This document shows positions 62,349 through 64,000 of a stretch of 64,000 nt of DNA, piece by piece. The position numbers were made by a program, and so were the translations under genes. The notes beneath the pieces are model-generated. The model did not search any database, was not told the origin of the DNA, and worked only from the letters and a program-made list of their open reading frames with translations. How positions within the stretch are numbered: the stretch's first letter is position 1; the number at the start of each line of letters is the position of its first letter. Source of the stretch: an uncultured Eubacteriales bacterium (lineage in GTDB: Bacteria > Bacillota > Clostridia > Christensenellales > Aristaeellaceae); contig CACXBB010000004.1 of NCBI GenBank assembly GCA_902765735.1, positions 1 to 64,000 of the forward strand, given 5' to 3'.

Positions 62349-63446
62349 CTATCCGAGAAAATTGCCGGCAAGCGCCGCGCACGCGCCGGGGATCATCGCC
62401 GCGAGCACGCAGCAGCAGACGGCGATGGCCAGCAGCATTTCGAGGATGTCCCCGAAGCGGCCGATCAGCGCCGCCGCAGACCCCTCCGAGAGCGGCTCCA
62501 TGACGGCGGCGAGCAGCTTGAGCGCCACCATCCTGCCGCCCAGTGAAATCAGCGGCTCCAAACACAGCTTGAGGATCAGCACGACGCCGGTCACGCCCAC
62601 AGCGCTCTTTGCAAGCGACGCCGAGACCGTCAGCGCCCCCGCCGCGTCCGACACCCCACCGCCGATGATGGGTATGAGGCTCTCCAGGGCGACCTTCGCC
62701 GTCTGGACCGCCGCGCCGTCGCCCGCCGCGCTCAGTATCCCCTGCACGGAGATCAGCGCGCCGAACAGGAATATCGCGCCGCCCAGCAGCCAGTGCGCCG
62801 CGCCCTTGATGAGGTCGAACAGCCGGTTCAGCGCGTACCCGCCCGACACCGCCCCCGCCAGCGCCGCCACCGCGGCCCCGGCGCACAGCTTAAGCCCCCA
62901 GTCCATCACAAACCGCTGGATGATGGACGCGCACAGGTTCGTCAGCGGGCCCACCGCGGAGGCCCGGAAGCTGCCGCCGGTGAGCGCGGCGGCGGCGGAC
63001 AGCACCGGCGTCATGCGCTCGGTGGCCCGGAGGATGCCACCGATGAGTGTCCGCACCTCGCCCCGGGCGTCGAACCAGGTCTGCGCCAACGCCTTGCCGC
63101 AGCAAAGCGCGCACAGCAGGTCCATCATGAAGAGCGCACGGGAACCCGTCATCATCGACAGCACCACGCAGGCCACAACGGGCAGCGCCAGGTTCATGGC
63201 CAGCCCCTTGAGGCCGCGAAGCACGCCGGCCTTGATCATGCCGGGGAGGGCGTCGATCGGGACAAGCGACGTCAGCGCCTCCCCGGAGATCAGCCGCCGC
63301 ATGAACCCCGCGGCGTCGAAGTCCAGCCCCTCCGCGGCGGCGTTTAAACCCTCCGCCCGGGCGACATGACAGTAAAGCGCCAGCGCGACGATCAGCCCGC
63401 AAGCCGCCCAAGCAGCTCCATGAGCGCGGACAGCAGCGGCAGGCAC
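62349..63446 (-). CDS. spoIIIAE: Stage III sporulation protein AE
   Basis: The polytopic membrane protein (365 residues from GTG 63446) has a signal-like N-terminus ending near HVARA, then many hydrophobic helices with the family-typical GGILRATERMTPVLSAAAAL, MDWGLKLCAGAAVAAL and LIPIIGGGVSDAAGALTVS. SpoIIIAE is a transport-like channel component in sporulation. Its start is unclear: the longer frame upstream reads through spoIIIAD in another phase. GTG 63446 or CTG 63395, the latter overlapping the spoIIIAD stop, are both possible and neither has a good ribosome site. The end is firm. Confidence 0.88.
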   Translation of the reverse strand: MPAAAVRAHGAAWAACGLIVALALYCHVARAEGLNAAAEGLDFDAAGFMRRLISGEALTSLVPIDALPGMIKAGVLRGLKGLAMNLALPVVACVVLSMMTGSRALFMMDLLCALCCGKALAQTWFDARGEVRTLIGGILRATERMTPVLSAAAALTGGSFRASAVGPLTNLCASIIQRFVMDWGLKLCAGAAVAALAGAVSGGYALNRLFDLIKGAAHWLLGGAIFLFGALISVQGILSAAGDGAAVQTAKVALESLIPIIGGGVSDAAGALTVSASLAKSAVGVTGVVLILKLCLEPLISLGGRMVALKLLAAVMEPLSEGSAAALIGRFGDILEMLLAIAVCCCVLAAMIPGACAALAGNFLG

Positions 63447-63778
63447 AGCGCAAGCATGGCGGCGCGGGCGATCAGCGTCACCCGGCCCGCCAGCGCGCTC
63501 TCCCCGGCGTCCCGGCAGAGCTGCGCCCCCAGGTCGGCGATGATGGAGATGCCCGCGCCCCGCAGCACCGCGTCCCGGATGTCCGCGTCCATCCCCTGAA
63601 AGGCGCGTCCCAGTGCGTCCAGCCGCATCTCCCCCGCCCGGAGCCGGACAAACAGCATCGCGAGCACCGCCGCCCCCACCGCCAGCGACACCGCCGTGGC
63701 CAGCTCCGGCCGCTCCACCCTCACAAGCGCGCAGATCATCGCCGCCGCCACGCAAAGCGCAATCGATTGAATCGCCAT
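63392..63778 (-). CDS. spoIIIAD: Stage III sporulation protein AD
   Basis: The 128-residue membrane protein has about four hydrophobic segments and matches SpoIIIAD: IQSIALCVAAAMICALVRVE at the start, RGAGISIIADLGAQLCRDAG and the end LPLLSALMELLGRLAG. It is a small integral component of the SpoIIIA-SpoIIQ channel. It lies 9 bases after spoIIIAC and its end overlaps the start region of spoIIIAE. Confidence 0.92.
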   Translation of the reverse strand: MAIQSIALCVAAAMICALVRVERPELATAVSLAVGAAVLAMLFVRLRAGEMRLDALGRAFQGMDADIRDAVLRGAGISIIADLGAQLCRDAGESALAGRVTLIARAAMLALCLPLLSALMELLGRLAG

Positions 63779-63787
63779 CGCCCGTCC

Positions 63788-63982
63788 TCATAGCGCGAAC
63801 ATGCCGCGGATGTCGGCAAAGAAGCCGGAGATCATGCTGACCACCATCGTCAGCACCACCACGAGGCCGGACAGCGTAGCTAGCATGGCGATGTCGTCCC
63901 GCCCGGCCCGGGAGAGCACCTGGCCGATCACCGTCACCACGATGCCGATGCCCGCGATCCTGAACACAAAATCCACGTCCAT
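63788..63982 (-). CDS. spoIIIAC: Stage III sporulation protein AC
   Basis: The 64-residue protein has two membrane helices (VFRIAGIGIVVTVIGQVLSR and MLATLSGLVVVLTMVVSMIS), the standard size and pattern of SpoIIIAC. The ATG at 63982 follows GAGGTGG; a further ATG at 63994 is in frame but closer to the window end. spoIIIAA and spoIIIAB should lie beyond the right edge. Confidence 0.9.
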   Translation of the reverse strand: MDVDFVFRIAGIGIVVTVIGQVLSRAGRDDIAMLATLSGLVVVLTMVVSMISGFFADIRGMFAL

Positions 63983-64000
63983 AGCCCACCTCATATCAGT

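Overview
The window is 64 kb of GC-rich chromosome from an anaerobic, spore-forming Firmicute, most likely a gut-type Clostridia lineage (Oscillospirales/Christensenellales-like; this placement is inference). Support comes from the spoIIIA operon and spoIID, ferredoxin-dependent 2-oxoacid oxidation, anaerobic (Cbi-type) cobalamin synthesis, a T-box leader, GGAGG-type ribosome binding sites, GTG/TTG starts, the recN-argR-nadK-tlyA-dxs-ispA-xseBA-nusB gene order, and short palindromic repeats of a kind common in such genomes. I see no rRNA, CRISPR array, prophage or complete IS element. Almost all sequence is coding, and high GC produces many long antisense shadow frames.

1-10.8 kb: the 3' end of a type II topoisomerase A subunit; a T-box-controlled HTH-cupin-acyl-CoA synthetase fusion; an Rpn/PD-(D/E)XK protein; then a P-loop ATPase with a four-gene Vor/Kor-type 2-oxoacid:ferredoxin oxidoreductase. 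Together these suggest amino-acid-derived 2-oxoacid and acyl-CoA metabolism. A LysR regulator and a NUDIX hydrolase follow.

10.9-18.4 kb: an anaerobic corrin-ring operon, cbiF-cbiG-cbiH-(cobK/cbiE/cbiT fusion)-cbiC-cbiD, with a small P-loop kinase at its end, then a membrane-anchored XRE regulator with a Zn-ribbon and a paired operator.

18.4-31 kb: cysS, inositol monophosphatase, exonuclease III, an XpaC-TelA pair, a LemA-like/TPM pair, a zinc-dependent dehydrogenase, a HAD phosphatase, tRNA-Leu(CAA), an ECF sigma/anti-sigma pair followed by a SIMPL protein, DUF1292 and a triple-SH3 secreted protein.

31-45.7 kb: lon-engB, aspartokinase, a glycogen operon glgC-glgD-glgA with a CbbX/SpoVK-like AAA+ ATPase, acetate kinase, SpoIID, an orphan zinc-binding lipoprotein, RNase H and a XerC/D-like recombinase.

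45.7-48.8 kb: a tight operon of little-studied cysteine-rich proteins (DUF5685, J-domain with Cys-rich tail, membrane Zn-ribbon, DUF6062, CxxC protein), preceded by an AT-rich island with a paired direct repeat. This is the best candidate here for an undescribed system.

49-64 kb: an aminotransferase, then the conserved minus-strand block spoIIIAC-AD-AE-AF-AG-AH, asp23, amaP, nusB, xseA, xseB, ispA, dxs, tlyA, nadK, argR, recN. spoIIIAF is reduced to a 56-residue two-helix protein. Five intergenic regions carry palindromic repeats: four of one family, and one distinct MITE-like element.
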